A DNA stretch of 64,000 nt from Methylomonas sp. (GCF_023228165.1 NZ_JALOBS010000002.1:124001-188000), one strand, 5' to 3'. Shown: positions 1 to 9,684, counted from the stretch's first letter. Program-made: numbers and translations. Notes: generated by a model from the letters alone, not told the origin.

Positions 1-2
1 TT

Positions 3-272
3 CCATTGGGTATTTTAGTTTTCTTTTATTTTCTGTTCATCCGCCCGCAATCCAAACGCAACAAAGAACAAAAACAAATGCTGGCCGCGCTGAGCAAAGG
101 TTCGGAAGTCGTCACCTCCGGCGGTATTTTAGGCAAAGTGGCGGATCTGGACGACAATTTCGTCAAACTGGAAGTAGCCGAAAACAGCTTTATTCAAGTA
201 CAACGCCACGCCATCGCCAACATGATGCCTAAAGGCACTTACAAAACCTTGAATAAAAAACCAAAAATTTAA
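3..272 (+). CDS. yajC: Preprotein translocase subunit YajC (5' end cut by window)
   Basis: YajC is a small inner-membrane partner of the SecDF complex that helps Sec-dependent export. The frame is open to the left edge, so the true start lies outside the window; the TTG at position 6 is an internal Leu codon. Visible features are one hydrophobic segment at the beginning followed by the family's RPQ-x-KR turn, then a basic cytoplasmic domain with SEVVTSGGI and a GKV/V-rich core. About 89 residues remain of a usual 105-115. It lies 77 bp upstream of secD, its normal partner. Confidence 0.93.
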   Translation, partial: PLGILVFFYFLFIRPQSKRNKEQKQMLAALSKGSEVVTSGGILGKVADLDDNFVKLEVAENSFIQVQRHAIANMMPKGTYKTLNKKPKI

Positions 273-349
273 GTTTTCCGCGATTCATTTATCCACTCAC
301 ACTTGATCCTTGGTAACAGCGCAGTTGTCTCTGCTTTAACGGAATAACC

Positions 350-2197
350 ATGCAAAATCACTTCCCGCTTTGGAAAAACATCCTGGTCCTGACCGTTCTG
401 GTTTTTGCCCTAATTTATTCGCTGCCAAATCTTTTTGGAAACGACCCCGCAGTGCAACTGGCTTCCAGCAATTCAACTCCGCTGCAACAAGCTCAAGCCG
501 ATGAAGTGGCTGCCACGCTTAAAAATGCCGGCTATGTCGTCAAGGCTTATGACTTTAAAGACGGCAAAATCCTGGCTCGCTTCAATAACACCGACGAGCA
601 AATGAAAGCCGCGGATCTGCTCAGAAACAAAATGGCCAATCAAGCGACCGTGGCGCTGAATCTGGCGCCGGCAACGCCCGGCTGGCTGAATGCGCTGGGT
701 GCGGAACCTATGTATTTAGGCCTGGACTTGCGCGGCGGCGTGCATTTTCTACTTGAAGTGGACATGGACACGGCACTGAAACAAGCCGATGAGCGTTACA
801 ATACCGATATCCGTAGCGCATTCAGAGACGCCAAGGTCCGCTATCAATCCGTCACGAAAGAAGCCAACGGCATCAAAGTGGTGTTGCCCGACGAGGAAAA
901 CCGGGTAGCTGCCGCGGCAGTGTTGAACAAGGATTTCCGTAACCTCGATCTAGCCGAAAGCGGCCCCAATGAATTTTTGCTGACCATGCCGGAACGTGAA
1001 ATTCTGGCCATCAAAAAATCCGCACTGGACCAAAACATTACCACCCTGCGTAACCGCGTCAACGAACTGGGTGTAGCGGAACCGATTATTCAACAACAAG
1101 GCAGCAACCGTATCGTGGTGCAATTACCGGGGGTACAGGATACTGCCCGCGCCAAGGAACTGCTAGGCACTACCGCCACGCTGGAATACCGTCTGGTCGA
1201 CGTGGAACATGATGTCAAAGCTGCGGTGGGCGGCCACGTGCCGGTAGGCAGCCGTCTGTATTACGACAAAAACGGTGCGCCGATATTGCTGAAACGCTCG
1301 GTTATCGTTACCGGCGACCAAATCACCGACGCATCCTCCGGCCTGGATCAAGACGGCCAGGCAGCCGTATTCATCACTCTGGATGGCGTCGGCGCCAAAA
1401 AAATGGGCAAGCTGACCCAGGAGAATATCGGCAAGCCGATGGCCGTGGTATTCATCGAATATAAATCAGATACTCAAGTCGTCGACGGCAAAAAAGTTCA
1501 ACATAAGGAAAAAGTCGAAAAAGTCATCAGTGTCGCCACCATTCGCGACTCTTTCAGTAAGCGATTCCAGACTACCGGCTTGGATAACCCGCAGGAAGCC
1601 CGCACCCTAGCCTTACTATTAAGAGCCGGCGCCTTGGCTGCGCCGGTTGAAATCGTCGAAGAACGCACTGTCGGCCCCAGCTTGGGCCAGGAAAACATCG
1701 ATCAAGGCATGACCTCCATCCAGGTGGGTTTCTTACTGGTGGTGGTGTTCATGATCATTTATTACCGCGCTTTCGGCTTGATTGCCAACTTCGCGCTGGT
1801 CTTCAACGTGGTGTTACTGATCGCCATTTTGTCGTTATTGCAGGCTACGCTAACCTTACCCGGCATGGCCGGTATCGTTTTGACCGTCGGTATGGCCGTG
1901 GACGCCAACGTCTTGATTAACGAACGTATTCGCGAGGAACTGCGCAACGGCAACAGCCCGCAAGCCAGCATTTATGTCGGCTATGAAAAGGCTTTCGCCA
2001 CCATTCTAGACTCCAACGTCACCACGCTTTTGGTAGCCTTGTTGTTGTTCGGTTTCGGTACCGGCCCGGTCAAGGGCTTTGCCGTGGTACTGTGTCTGGG
2101 CATCTTGACCTCGATGTTTACCGCCATTACCGGCACCCGTATGCTGGTGAACTGGATCTACGGCGACAACCGCCGCATCGAAAAACTGTCTATCTAA
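350..2197 (+). CDS. secD: Protein translocase subunit SecD
   Basis: SecD is an inner-membrane RND-type protein that uses the proton gradient to help pull secreted proteins into the periplasm, normally with SecF. There is an N-terminal membrane segment (about residues 8-28), the P1 signature GLDLRGGVHF near residue 124, a large periplasmic region, and a C-terminal membrane domain (about 450-605) containing the family motif GMAVDANVLINERIREE. At 615 residues it is a full-length gammaproteobacterial SecD. The ATG at 350 is taken because the protein aligns from it. Oddly, secF does not follow: ndk begins 54 bp after the stop. Confidence 0.96.
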   Translation: MQNHFPLWKNILVLTVLVFALIYSLPNLFGNDPAVQLASSNSTPLQQAQADEVAATLKNAGYVVKAYDFKDGKILARFNNTDEQMKAADLLRNKMANQATVALNLAPATPGWLNALGAEPMYLGLDLRGGVHFLLEVDMDTALKQADERYNTDIRSAFRDAKVRYQSVTKEANGIKVVLPDEENRVAAAAVLNKDFRNLDLAESGPNEFLLTMPEREILAIKKSALDQNITTLRNRVNELGVAEPIIQQQGSNRIVVQLPGVQDTARAKELLGTTATLEYRLVDVEHDVKAAVGGHVPVGSRLYYDKNGAPILLKRSVIVTGDQITDASSGLDQDGQAAVFITLDGVGAKKMGKLTQENIGKPMAVVFIEYKSDTQVVDGKKVQHKEKVEKVISVATIRDSFSKRFQTTGLDNPQEARTLALLLRAGALAAPVEIVEERTVGPSLGQENIDQGMTSIQVGFLLVVVFMIIYYRAFGLIANFALVFNVVLLIAILSLLQATLTLPGMAGIVLTVGMAVDANVLINERIREELRNGNSPQASIYVGYEKAFATILDSNVTTLLVALLLFGFGTGPVKGFAVVLCLGILTSMFTAITGTRMLVNWIYGDNRRIEKLSI

Positions 2198-2203
2198 ACA
2201 CGC

Positions 2204-2209
2204 TATAAT
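2204..2209 (+). promoter_or_regulatory. Possible -10 box for ndk
   Basis: A perfect TATAAT lies in the short gap between secD and ndk, about 42 bp before the ndk ATG. No good -35 hexamer sits 16-18 bp upstream, so this is a weak promoter call. It would allow ndk to be transcribed separately from secD. Confidence 0.35.
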
Positions 2210-2251
2210 TTTCGGAAATTTTTATCATTAACCTTAACTGGAGTTTAAAAA

Positions 2252-2683
2252 ATGGCAATTGAACGTACTTTCTCTATCATCAAGCCGGATGCAGTCGCTA
2301 AAAACGTGATTGGAGAAATTGTCAGCCGCTTCGAAAAAAATGGCTTGCGCGTCGTAGCATCCAAAATGCTGCAATTGAGCCAAGAACAAGCTGAAGGTTT
2401 TTATGCCGAACATAAAGAACGTGGTTTTTTCAAAGACCTGGTTAGCTTTATGACATCCGGCCCAGTTATCGTGCAAGTACTGGAAGGCGAAAACGCAGTA
2501 TTGAAAAACCGTGAACTGATGGGTGCGACCAACCCGAAAGAAGCAGCTCCCGGCACCATTCGCGCCGACTTTGCCGTCAGCATTGATGAAAATGCCGTGC
2601 ACGGTTCCGATGCGCCGGAATCTGCTGCAAGAGAAATCGCTTACTTCTTCTCAGCCGATGAACTCTGCGACCGCATCCGTTAA
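2252..2683 (+). CDS. ndk: Nucleoside diphosphate kinase
   Basis: Transfers the gamma phosphate of ATP to other nucleoside diphosphates through a phosphohistidine and so balances NTP pools. The sequence has the start typical of the family (AIERTFSIIKPDAV) and the active-site motif NAVHGSD with His117. Its 143 residues match the usual length. A GGAG ribosome site precedes the ATG. Its last 26 bp overlap the start of rlmN, a common arrangement that suggests co-translation. Confidence 0.97.
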   Translation: MAIERTFSIIKPDAVAKNVIGEIVSRFEKNGLRVVASKMLQLSQEQAEGFYAEHKERGFFKDLVSFMTSGPVIVQVLEGENAVLKNRELMGATNPKEAAPGTIRADFAVSIDENAVHGSDAPESAAREIAYFFSADELCDRIR

Positions 2684-3773
2684 GCCGACGCTGATTAATC
2701 TGCTGGATTTCGACAGAAAAGGCCTGCAAGTCTTTTTTGTCGGTCTGGGCGAAAAGCCGTTTCGCGCCACCCAGCTGCTGAAATGGATTTATCAGGAAGG
2801 TGTGGTCGATTTTGAGGTAATGACCAACCTGAGCAAATCGCTACGCCAGTACTTAAAAGATAACTGTCATATCCAAACCCCGGAAATCGTCGCCGAACAA
2901 CTGGCTTCGGACGGCACCTGTAAATGGGCCATGCAGACCCATTGCGGCAATAAGGTGGAAACCGTCTACATTCCGGAAGAGCGTCGCGCCACCTTGTGCA
3001 TTTCTTCGCAAGTCGGCTGCGCCTTGGCCTGTAGTTTTTGCTCCACCGCTCAACAAGGTTTTAATCGCAATCTGTCCACCGCGGAAGTCATCGGCCAGCT
3101 ATATCTGGCGCAACAACGCCTGGGCCCGGAGCACCGGATCACCAACGTAGTCATGATGGGCATGGGCGAGCCTTTACTGAATTTCGACAACGTTGTCGCC
3201 GCCATGAATTTGATGATGGACGACTTTGCCTTCGGCCTGTCCAAACGACGGGTGACCATCAGCACATCCGGCGTGGTGCCGGCCATGCATAGGTTGCACG
3301 ACGTCTGCGATGTCAGCATGGCGGTATCGCTGCACGCGCCAAACGACGAACTACGCAACCAACTGGTACCCATCAACATCAAATATCCGTTGGCGGAATT
3401 GATGGATGCCTGCCGTGCCTATGCTCAAAATGGCCCGCGCAAGCACATCACCTTTGAATATGTGATGCTGGATGGTATCAACGACAGCCCGCAAGACGCC
3501 AAAATGCTGGCGAAACTGTTGAAAACAGTGCCATCAAAGGTCAACCTGATCCCGTTCAATCCGTTTCCGCAATCGCAATACCGTTGTTCGGAGATGGCAA
3601 CCATTTTGAAGTTCCGCGACATATTGCACAATGCCGGTATTGTCACCACCATACGGAAAACCCGTGGTGAAGATATTGACGCCGCTTGCGGGCAACTGGT
3701 CGGCCAAGTTCAGGATAAAAGCCGCAGGCACTTAAAACTGCAAGCCGCAAGGACCACACCCCATGCTATTTAA
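2658..3773 (+). CDS. rlmN: Dual-specificity RNA methyltransferase RlmN
   Basis: Radical SAM enzyme that methylates C2 of A2503 in 23S rRNA and A37 of some tRNAs. The CxxxCxxC iron-sulfur motif is at Cys121, Cys125 and Cys128 (GCALACSFCST), and a C-terminal Cys344 (DAACGQL) is the second catalytic cysteine. The open frame reaches back to 2523 inside ndk, but the family-like start is the ATG at 2658 (MNSATASVKP), giving 371 residues. It overlaps the end of ndk by 26 bp and the start of pilW by 11 bp, so it lies within one transcription unit. Confidence 0.95.
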   Translation: MNSATASVKPTLINLLDFDRKGLQVFFVGLGEKPFRATQLLKWIYQEGVVDFEVMTNLSKSLRQYLKDNCHIQTPEIVAEQLASDGTCKWAMQTHCGNKVETVYIPEERRATLCISSQVGCALACSFCSTAQQGFNRNLSTAEVIGQLYLAQQRLGPEHRITNVVMMGMGEPLLNFDNVVAAMNLMMDDFAFGLSKRRVTISTSGVVPAMHRLHDVCDVSMAVSLHAPNDELRNQLVPINIKYPLAELMDACRAYAQNGPRKHITFEYVMLDGINDSPQDAKMLAKLLKTVPSKVNLIPFNPFPQSQYRCSEMATILKFRDILHNAGIVTTIRKTRGEDIDAACGQLVGQVQDKSRRHLKLQAARTTPHAI

Positions 3774-4533
3774 AGGTAGCTTGCATTTTCTGGCTATCGC
3801 TGCCGCCTGTGTGGTCATCGGCGCCTGTGGCTTACTGCCCAGCTTTGGCGGCGACGGCATGAATGATCATGAAAAAGCTAACCTGAATTTGCAGATGGGC
3901 GTGCGGTATCTGGACCTGGGTATGCTGGAAGTGGCCAAGGAAAAGCTGGAAACCGCTTACGATCTGGAGTCCGGCAATCCGGAAACCCTGAATGCCCTAG
4001 CGGTATTTTACGAACGCATCAAAGATGACGATCAGGCCGCCGAATTTTACCAAGCAGCCATCGGCAAAGACCCCGAGAATTACAGCACCAAGAACAATTA
4101 CGGACGCTTTCTATGCGAACGCGGCAAGTACGAAAAAGGCATGGCGATGTTGCAGGAAGCTTTGAATTCACCGATGAATCAACGCCCATGGCTGGCCTTG
4201 AGCAACATCGGCATTTGCTTGGTGTTGCAGAACGACCCGGCCAAAGGCGAAGAATATCTGCGACGCGCGCTGACCGGCAACCCCGGATATCCACCCGCCT
4301 TACAGGAAATGCTGAAAATCAGTTACAACAATCAGCAATACATGTCGGCGCGGGCCTTTTTAGAGCGTTATCTGGCTGTCGCCAAACACACGCCTGAAAC
4401 CCTTTGGTACGGTTTTCAAACCGAACGGGCCTTGGGCAACCGTCAGGCAGCGGAAAACTACAAAGAACAATTACTGATTAATTTTCCAACCTCAACCGAG
4501 GCCCTACAAGCCAAATCCGCGATCAGCAAATAA
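3763..4533 (+). CDS. pilW: Type IV pilus biogenesis lipoprotein PilW/PilF
   Basis: Outer-membrane lipoprotein pilotin, a TPR protein that helps the PilQ secretin assemble. The N-terminus is a lipoprotein signal ending at a lipobox (VIGAC, Cys22), followed by an array of tetratricopeptide repeats over most of residues 40-240. Its 256 residues match the family. The ATG lies within the last codons of rlmN. In many gammaproteobacteria rodZ and ispG follow, but here hisS comes 17 bp later. Confidence 0.9.
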   Translation: MLFKGSLHFLAIAAACVVIGACGLLPSFGGDGMNDHEKANLNLQMGVRYLDLGMLEVAKEKLETAYDLESGNPETLNALAVFYERIKDDDQAAEFYQAAIGKDPENYSTKNNYGRFLCERGKYEKGMAMLQEALNSPMNQRPWLALSNIGICLVLQNDPAKGEEYLRRALTGNPGYPPALQEMLKISYNNQQYMSARAFLERYLAVAKHTPETLWYGFQTERALGNRQAAENYKEQLLINFPTSTEALQAKSAISK

Positions 4534-4550
4534 TCCGGCAACGAATACAC

Positions 4551-5849
4551 ATGGCAAAACAACAACAGGCCATTCAGGCCATCCGCGGAATGCACGACAT
4601 TCTGCCCGATCAATCCCCTTACTGGCAGTGGCTGGAACAGAACGCCAGACAAGTACTCGGCTGTTACGGCTATCAGGAAATCCGCCTGCCCATCGTTGAA
4701 AAAACCGAGCTGTTCAAACGTTCCATCGGCGAAGTCACCGACATTGTCGAAAAGGAAATGTACACTTTCGACGACAGAAACGGCGACTCGCTCACCTTGC
4801 GCCCGGAAGGCACCGCCGGCTGTCTGCGTGCCTGCCTGGAGCACGGCTTGCTGCATAACCAGACCCACCGCCTGTGGTATTACGGCCCGATGTTTCGCCA
4901 CGAACGTCCTCAAAAAGGCCGTTACCGGCAATTTTATCAACTGGGCGTGGAAACCTACGGCATGCCCGGCCCTGACGTCGATGCGGAAATGATACTGCTC
5001 ACCGACCGGCTGTGGAAAAAACTCGGCATCCGCGACAAAGTGGCATTACAGTTAAACTCCTTGGGCACCAGCGCTGAGCGCGCCGCCTATCGCGGGGTTC
5101 TGGTCGAGTATTTCAAGCAACACATCGACGTGTTGGATGAAGATAGCTTACGCCGTCTGGAAACCAATCCACTAAGGATATTGGACAGCAAAAACCCGGA
5201 CATGCAATTAATGTTGCGCGATGCACCGGTTTTGCTGGAACATTTGGGCGAAGACAGCTTGCATCACTTCAACAGCCTGAAAAGCATGCTGGACGAACGG
5301 GGCATCGCGTATCAACTGAATACCCGTCTGGTACGTGGTCTGGATTATTACGGCAAAACCGTGTTCGAATGGGTCACCGACGAACTCGGTGCTCAAGGCA
5401 CCATCTGCGCCGGCGGCCGTTACGACGGCCTGATCGAACAACTGGGCGGCAAAGCTAATCATGCCATCGGTTTCGCCATGGGTATGGAACGTATCCTGGC
5501 GCTGGTTGAGCAACTCGATACGGTGGTTCTTGAACCCAGCGTGGACGTCTATTTGATTCGGGTCGGCGCTGCAGCCGAAAAGGCCGGCCTGCAGTTGAGC
5601 GAACAAATCCGCGACCAAATTGACGGCTTGAAATTACAAGTCAATTGCGGCGGCGGCAGCTTCAAAAGCCAATTCAAAAAAGCCGACAAATCCGGAGCTG
5701 CATTTGCGATTATCATAGGCGACAATGAAGCCCAACGCGGCGAAGCGGCTTTAAAATCGCTGCGCGTCGAGCAGGAACAAACCACATTAAGCCAAGCCGC
5801 CTTGCTGGAAACGCTCAAGGCTTGGCATCACAACAAAACTCTTGCATAA
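4551..5849 (+). CDS. hisS: Histidyl-tRNA synthetase
   Basis: Class II aminoacyl-tRNA synthetase that charges tRNA-His. Visible signatures are the N-terminal AIRGMHDILP, motif 2 around the FRHERPQKGRYRQF stretch, the histidine-specific LVRGLDYYGKT and GGRYDGL, and the C-terminal anticodon-binding domain from about residue 330. Its 432 residues are typical. It follows pilW by 17 bp and precedes yfgM by 18 bp. Confidence 0.97.
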   Translation: MAKQQQAIQAIRGMHDILPDQSPYWQWLEQNARQVLGCYGYQEIRLPIVEKTELFKRSIGEVTDIVEKEMYTFDDRNGDSLTLRPEGTAGCLRACLEHGLLHNQTHRLWYYGPMFRHERPQKGRYRQFYQLGVETYGMPGPDVDAEMILLTDRLWKKLGIRDKVALQLNSLGTSAERAAYRGVLVEYFKQHIDVLDEDSLRRLETNPLRILDSKNPDMQLMLRDAPVLLEHLGEDSLHHFNSLKSMLDERGIAYQLNTRLVRGLDYYGKTVFEWVTDELGAQGTICAGGRYDGLIEQLGGKANHAIGFAMGMERILALVEQLDTVVLEPSVDVYLIRVGAAAEKAGLQLSEQIRDQIDGLKLQVNCGGGSFKSQFKKADKSGAAFAIIIGDNEAQRGEAALKSLRVEQEQTTLSQAALLETLKAWHHNKTLA

Positions 5850-5867
5850 CCTTAACCGAGAAATACC

Positions 5868-6530
5868 GTGGCTATTTACGATACCGAAGAAGAACAAGTC
5901 GAACAGTTAAAAAAATGGTGGGAGGCGAATAGTACCTCCCTGGTTGCCGGGGTCGTCACCGCCATCCTGCTGGTAACCGGATGGAATGTCTGGCAAAACC
6001 ATCAATTCGAACAACGCAGTCAAGCCTCTCAGCTGTATCAAAATTTGCTCGCCAGCGAAGCCAAAAGCGATTCGGCCTCGATCGAGAAGCTGGCCGACCA
6101 ACTGGCCGTCGAACACGGTTCAATAGCTTATGCGCATTTTGCCGCGCTGGCAAAAGCCAAAAGCAAAGTCGAACAAGGCGACCTGGAAGCGGCAAAGGCG
6201 ATTTTGCAACAACAAGTGCAAAATGGCGGTGATGAGGAATTACGGCACGTTGCCCGTTTACGTTTGATACAACTAATGCTGGCTACCGGCCAACATGAAG
6301 AAGGTTTGAAATTGATTGCCGCCATCGACCCGGCCAGCACCGAAGGTTTTGCCGCCAGTTATGACGAACTGGAAGGCGATTTGTACGTGGCCATGGACCG
6401 CTTTGACGAAGCCCGCACCGCCTATCAGAATGCCATCAGAACCGGCCAGGCGACTGCTTTGACCCAATTCAAACTGGATGACATTGCCGCCCCCGCATTC
6501 AATCCAGCCGCAGCGAACCTACCACAGTGA
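5868..6530 (+). CDS. yfgM: Ancillary SecYEG translocon subunit YfgM
   Basis: Inner-membrane protein with a periplasmic TPR-like domain that associates with SecYEG and periplasmic chaperones. The N-terminus carries the conserved EEQVEQLKKWWE stretch, then one membrane segment at about residues 24-42, then an alpha-helical domain to residue 220. The start codon is GTG. It sits between hisS and bamB, its usual place, and its stop is 13 bp before the bamB ATG. Confidence 0.92.
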   Translation: MAIYDTEEEQVEQLKKWWEANSTSLVAGVVTAILLVTGWNVWQNHQFEQRSQASQLYQNLLASEAKSDSASIEKLADQLAVEHGSIAYAHFAALAKAKSKVEQGDLEAAKAILQQQVQNGGDEELRHVARLRLIQLMLATGQHEEGLKLIAAIDPASTEGFAASYDELEGDLYVAMDRFDEARTAYQNAIRTGQATALTQFKLDDIAAPAFNPAAANLPQ

Positions 6531-6543
6531 CGCCCCTGAAATC

Positions 6544-7758
6544 ATGCTGAAACCCGTGTTCATTCCATTTCGCACACTCCCGGTGTTGTTTGCCAGCCTG
6601 CTATTGCTTTCCGGATGCGCGGGCTTGGATGCAGGCAGGGAGATGCTGTCGGGACTCTCCGACACTATTTTCGGCGAAGACGACAGTGCCGATCCGCCGG
6701 CAACATTGCTCGAGTATCCAGCGGAATTACAAATTGATGTGTTATGGAAGGAATCGGTGGGAGATGGCGCGGACAAGCAATATCTGAAGCTGATTCCCGC
6801 CGTACAGGGAGACAGAATCTTTGCCGGTGACCGTAAAGGCACCTTGCAAGCCCGCAACGTAGCAAACGGCGATTTGGTCTGGGAAACCAAAACCGAGTTT
6901 GCATTCTCCTCCGGCCCGGGCTTAGGCCGGCAAGCCTTGATCATGGGCTGCACGTCCGGCGAAGTGATTGCTTTCGATATCGGCAGCGGCGAACAAAAAT
7001 GGCTGACCAACGTACCTAGCGAAGTACAAGCCGTGCCCGTCATTGCCAAAGGAATCGTGATCGTGCGCACCACCGACGGCAAAGTCATGGGCTTGCGGGA
7101 AGAAGACGGTGCCCAGTTGTGGGTATCGGAGAACAGCGTTCCGGCCCTGAGCATACGCGGCGCCGGCGCGCCTATCGTGATCGACAACACCGCCATCGTT
7201 GGCTCGGCAAACGGCAAGATGCAAGCATTGCAACTCAACGACGGCAAAAACCTCTGGGAAGCCACCATCGCCATGCCCACCGGCCGATCGGAAGTCGAAC
7301 GACTGGTCGACCTGGATGTCGATCCGGTGGAAAACCGTGGGGCCATTTATATTTCCAGCTTCAATGGCGGCACCACGTCGGTATCCGAGCTGGATGGCGA
7401 CATCATCTGGCGTAATCCGGATATTTCCTCGTATACCGGCATCAGTGCCGATTACCGTTATTTGTATATCAGCGATACCAAAAGCGAAGTCTCGCAACTG
7501 GATCAACGCAACGGCGCCTCGTTGTGGAAACAAAGAGATTTGCACAACCGCCAACTCACAGCCGCCGTGGTTTACGACAATTATGTGGTAGCCGGCGATT
7601 TCGAGGGTTATGTGCACTGGTTATCCATTAGCGACGGCAGGCAGCTCGGTCGCATTCAAGTCGCAAGCTCGCCGATCGAAGCCAAACCGGTTATCGTCGG
7701 CGGAACTGTATACATTTACGCAAAAGACGGCACCCTCGCAGCCTTAAAAGCGAGATAA
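6544..7758 (+). CDS. bamB: Outer membrane protein assembly factor BamB
   Basis: Lipoprotein of the BAM complex that folds beta-barrel proteins into the outer membrane. The frame opens at 6478 inside yfgM, but the start is set at the ATG at 6544 because a signal peptide with lipobox LLSGC (Cys25) follows. The rest is a run of PQQ-type WD-like beta-propeller repeats, each with a pattern such as GxxxWxxxxxxG. 404 residues. It ends 5 bp before der, the usual bamB-der pair. Confidence 0.94.
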   Translation: MLKPVFIPFRTLPVLFASLLLLSGCAGLDAGREMLSGLSDTIFGEDDSADPPATLLEYPAELQIDVLWKESVGDGADKQYLKLIPAVQGDRIFAGDRKGTLQARNVANGDLVWETKTEFAFSSGPGLGRQALIMGCTSGEVIAFDIGSGEQKWLTNVPSEVQAVPVIAKGIVIVRTTDGKVMGLREEDGAQLWVSENSVPALSIRGAGAPIVIDNTAIVGSANGKMQALQLNDGKNLWEATIAMPTGRSEVERLVDLDVDPVENRGAIYISSFNGGTTSVSELDGDIIWRNPDISSYTGISADYRYLYISDTKSEVSQLDQRNGASLWKQRDLHNRQLTAAVVYDNYVVAGDFEGYVHWLSISDGRQLGRIQVASSPIEAKPVIVGGTVYIYAKDGTLAALKAR

Positions 7759-7763
7759 ACACT

Positions 7764-9155
7764 ATGCTTCCAGTCATCGCCTTGGTTGGCCGACCCAATG
7801 TCGGCAAATCCACTCTGTTCAATTATTTAACCCGCAGCCGCGAGGCGCTGGTCGCCGATTATCCCGGCCTGACCCGCGACAGGCAATACGGCCGCGTCAA
7901 GCGCGGCGAACGCGATTGCCTGGTGGTCGATACCGGCGGCATCACCGACGACCTGGAAGGCATTGATATATTCGCCAAGAAACAGGTGGAAATTGCCCTG
8001 CAGGAAGCCGACGTGGTGTTCTTTATGGTCGACGCCCGCGACGGCATCAATGCCTCCGACGAAGCGATAGCCGACATGCTGCGCAAATTGGGCAAACCGG
8101 TAGTATTGGTGGTCAATAAAATAGACGGAATCGACAGCAATACCGTGACCCATGATTTTTATAGTCTGGCGTTGGGCGAACCCGTGCCGATTGCCGCTTC
8201 GCATGGTCGCAATGTCCATGAATTGTTAGGCCGCATCGACGATCTGATTCCGCCGGTGGAAGACGAATTCCAAGAACAAGACCCCGGCATCGCCATCGCC
8301 ATCGTCGGCCGACCCAACGTCGGCAAATCAACGCTGGTCAACCGCCTGCTGGGCGAAGAGCGAGTAGTGGTATTCGATGAAGCGGGCACCACCCGCGACA
8401 GTATTTACATTCCTTTCGAACGCAACCAGCAGAAATTTACCTTGATCGATACCGCCGGCATGCGCCGCCGTGCCAAGGTGTCGCTGACCGTGGAAAAATT
8501 CAGCATTATCAAATCCCTGCAAGCCATCGAAAAGGCCCATGTGGTGATTTACTTGATCGACGCCCGCGAAGGCGTCACAGATCAGGATGCGCATATCCTG
8601 GGATTGGTACTGGAAGCCGGGCGGGCCTTGATTATCGGCTTAAACAAATGGGATGGTCTGGATGCCGAACACCGTGCCTTCGTCAAAAAGCAGATCGAAA
8701 TCAAATTGCCGTTTATGGACTTTGCCGAAAAACATCCGATTTCGGCCTTGCACGGTAGCGGCGTCGGTAAACTATTCGACGTTGTGCATAGCCTTTACGA
8801 TGCGACCATGATAGACATGTCGACCCCGGTATTGACCCGCATCCTCAGCGACGCCGTCGCCTCGCACCAGCCGCCGCTGGTTGGCGGCCGCCGCATCAAG
8901 CTGAAATACGCGCATCAGGGCGGTCGTAATCCACCGATAGTGGTAATTCATGGCGTGCAAACCGATTCCCTGCCCGACTCTTACAAGCGCTTTTTAATGA
9001 ACTACTACCGCGAACAGCTGCGCTTGAAAGGCACTCCGGTCCGCTTGGTGTTCAAATCGCCCGAAAATCCTTTCCAGGGCCAGAAAAACAAGCTAAGCGA
9101 CAGGCAGGTTAAAAAACGTAAACGCCTGATCAACTTTACTAAACGCAAAAAATAG
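7764..9155 (+). CDS. der: Ribosome biogenesis GTPase Der (EngA)
   Basis: Essential GTPase for maturation of the 50S ribosomal subunit. It has two tandem G domains, each opening with GRPNVGKS (about residues 8-15 and 180-187), with DTGG/DTAG G3 motifs and NKID/NKWD G4 motifs. A KH-like C-terminal domain and a basic tail (KKRKRLINFTKRKK) finish the protein. Its 463 residues match the family. Confidence 0.97.
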   Translation: MLPVIALVGRPNVGKSTLFNYLTRSREALVADYPGLTRDRQYGRVKRGERDCLVVDTGGITDDLEGIDIFAKKQVEIALQEADVVFFMVDARDGINASDEAIADMLRKLGKPVVLVVNKIDGIDSNTVTHDFYSLALGEPVPIAASHGRNVHELLGRIDDLIPPVEDEFQEQDPGIAIAIVGRPNVGKSTLVNRLLGEERVVVFDEAGTTRDSIYIPFERNQQKFTLIDTAGMRRRAKVSLTVEKFSIIKSLQAIEKAHVVIYLIDAREGVTDQDAHILGLVLEAGRALIIGLNKWDGLDAEHRAFVKKQIEIKLPFMDFAEKHPISALHGSGVGKLFDVVHSLYDATMIDMSTPVLTRILSDAVASHQPPLVGGRRIKLKYAHQGGRNPPIVVIHGVQTDSLPDSYKRFLMNYYREQLRLKGTPVRLVFKSPENPFQGQKNKLSDRQVKKRKRLINFTKRKK

Positions 9156-9177
9156 ATATTCACTCGGGAGCGCGCAC

Positions 9178-9684
9178 ATGGCCACCATTACCTTTCAAGG
9201 CAAACCCATCAACACCATAGGCGATCTGCCGGCTGTCGGCGGCAAAGCGCCTGATTTCAAACTCACCAACCGCAAAATGCAGGATGTGGGTCTGGCCGAG
9301 TTTGCCGGCAAACGCAAGGTCATGAATATCGTGCCCAGCCTGGATACGCCGACTTGCGCCACCTCGACCCGCAAATTCAACGAAAAAGCCGCCCATCTCG
9401 ATAACACGGTGGTATTGGCGATTTCCGCCGACCTGCCGTTCGCTCAGGCCCGCTTCTGCGAAATTGAGGGCATCAAGCATGTCACCGCTCTGTCCACTTT
9501 CCGCTCCGGTTTCGCCCATGATTATGGCGTTCAATTGCTGGATAGTATTCTGGCCGGCTTGACCGCTCGAGCAATTGTGGTTATCGATGAAAACGACCAG
9601 GTCGTCTATACCCAATTGGTCAGCGAAATTGCCGATGAGCCGGATTACGTCACAGCCCTGGCAGTGCTTACCCACAAGGACTAA
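9178..9684 (+). CDS. tpx: Thiol peroxidase Tpx
   Basis: Atypical two-cysteine peroxiredoxin that reduces hydroperoxides with electrons from thioredoxin. The peroxidatic Cys60 sits in the motif PSLDTPTCATSTRKF and the resolving Cys94 in ARFCEIEG. Its 168 residues are typical. A GGGAG ribosome site lies about 8 bp before the ATG. A long open frame on the opposite strand over the same bases is a coding shadow. Confidence 0.95.
   Translation: MATITFQGKPINTIGDLPAVGGKAPDFKLTNRKMQDVGLAEFAGKRKVMNIVPSLDTPTCATSTRKFNEKAAHLDNTVVLAISADLPFAQARFCEIEGIKHVTALSTFRSGFAHDYGVQLLDSILAGLTARAIVVIDENDQVVYTQLVSEIADEPDYVTALAVLTHKD

Noticed and set aside
6519..7346. 275-residue open frame opposite bamB
   Set aside because: It lies wholly over bamB and has the Ser/Pro-rich look of an antisense shadow.
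9160..9675. 171-residue open frame opposite tpx
   Set aside because: It mirrors a well-conserved gene on the other strand and shows no family features; it is a coding shadow.
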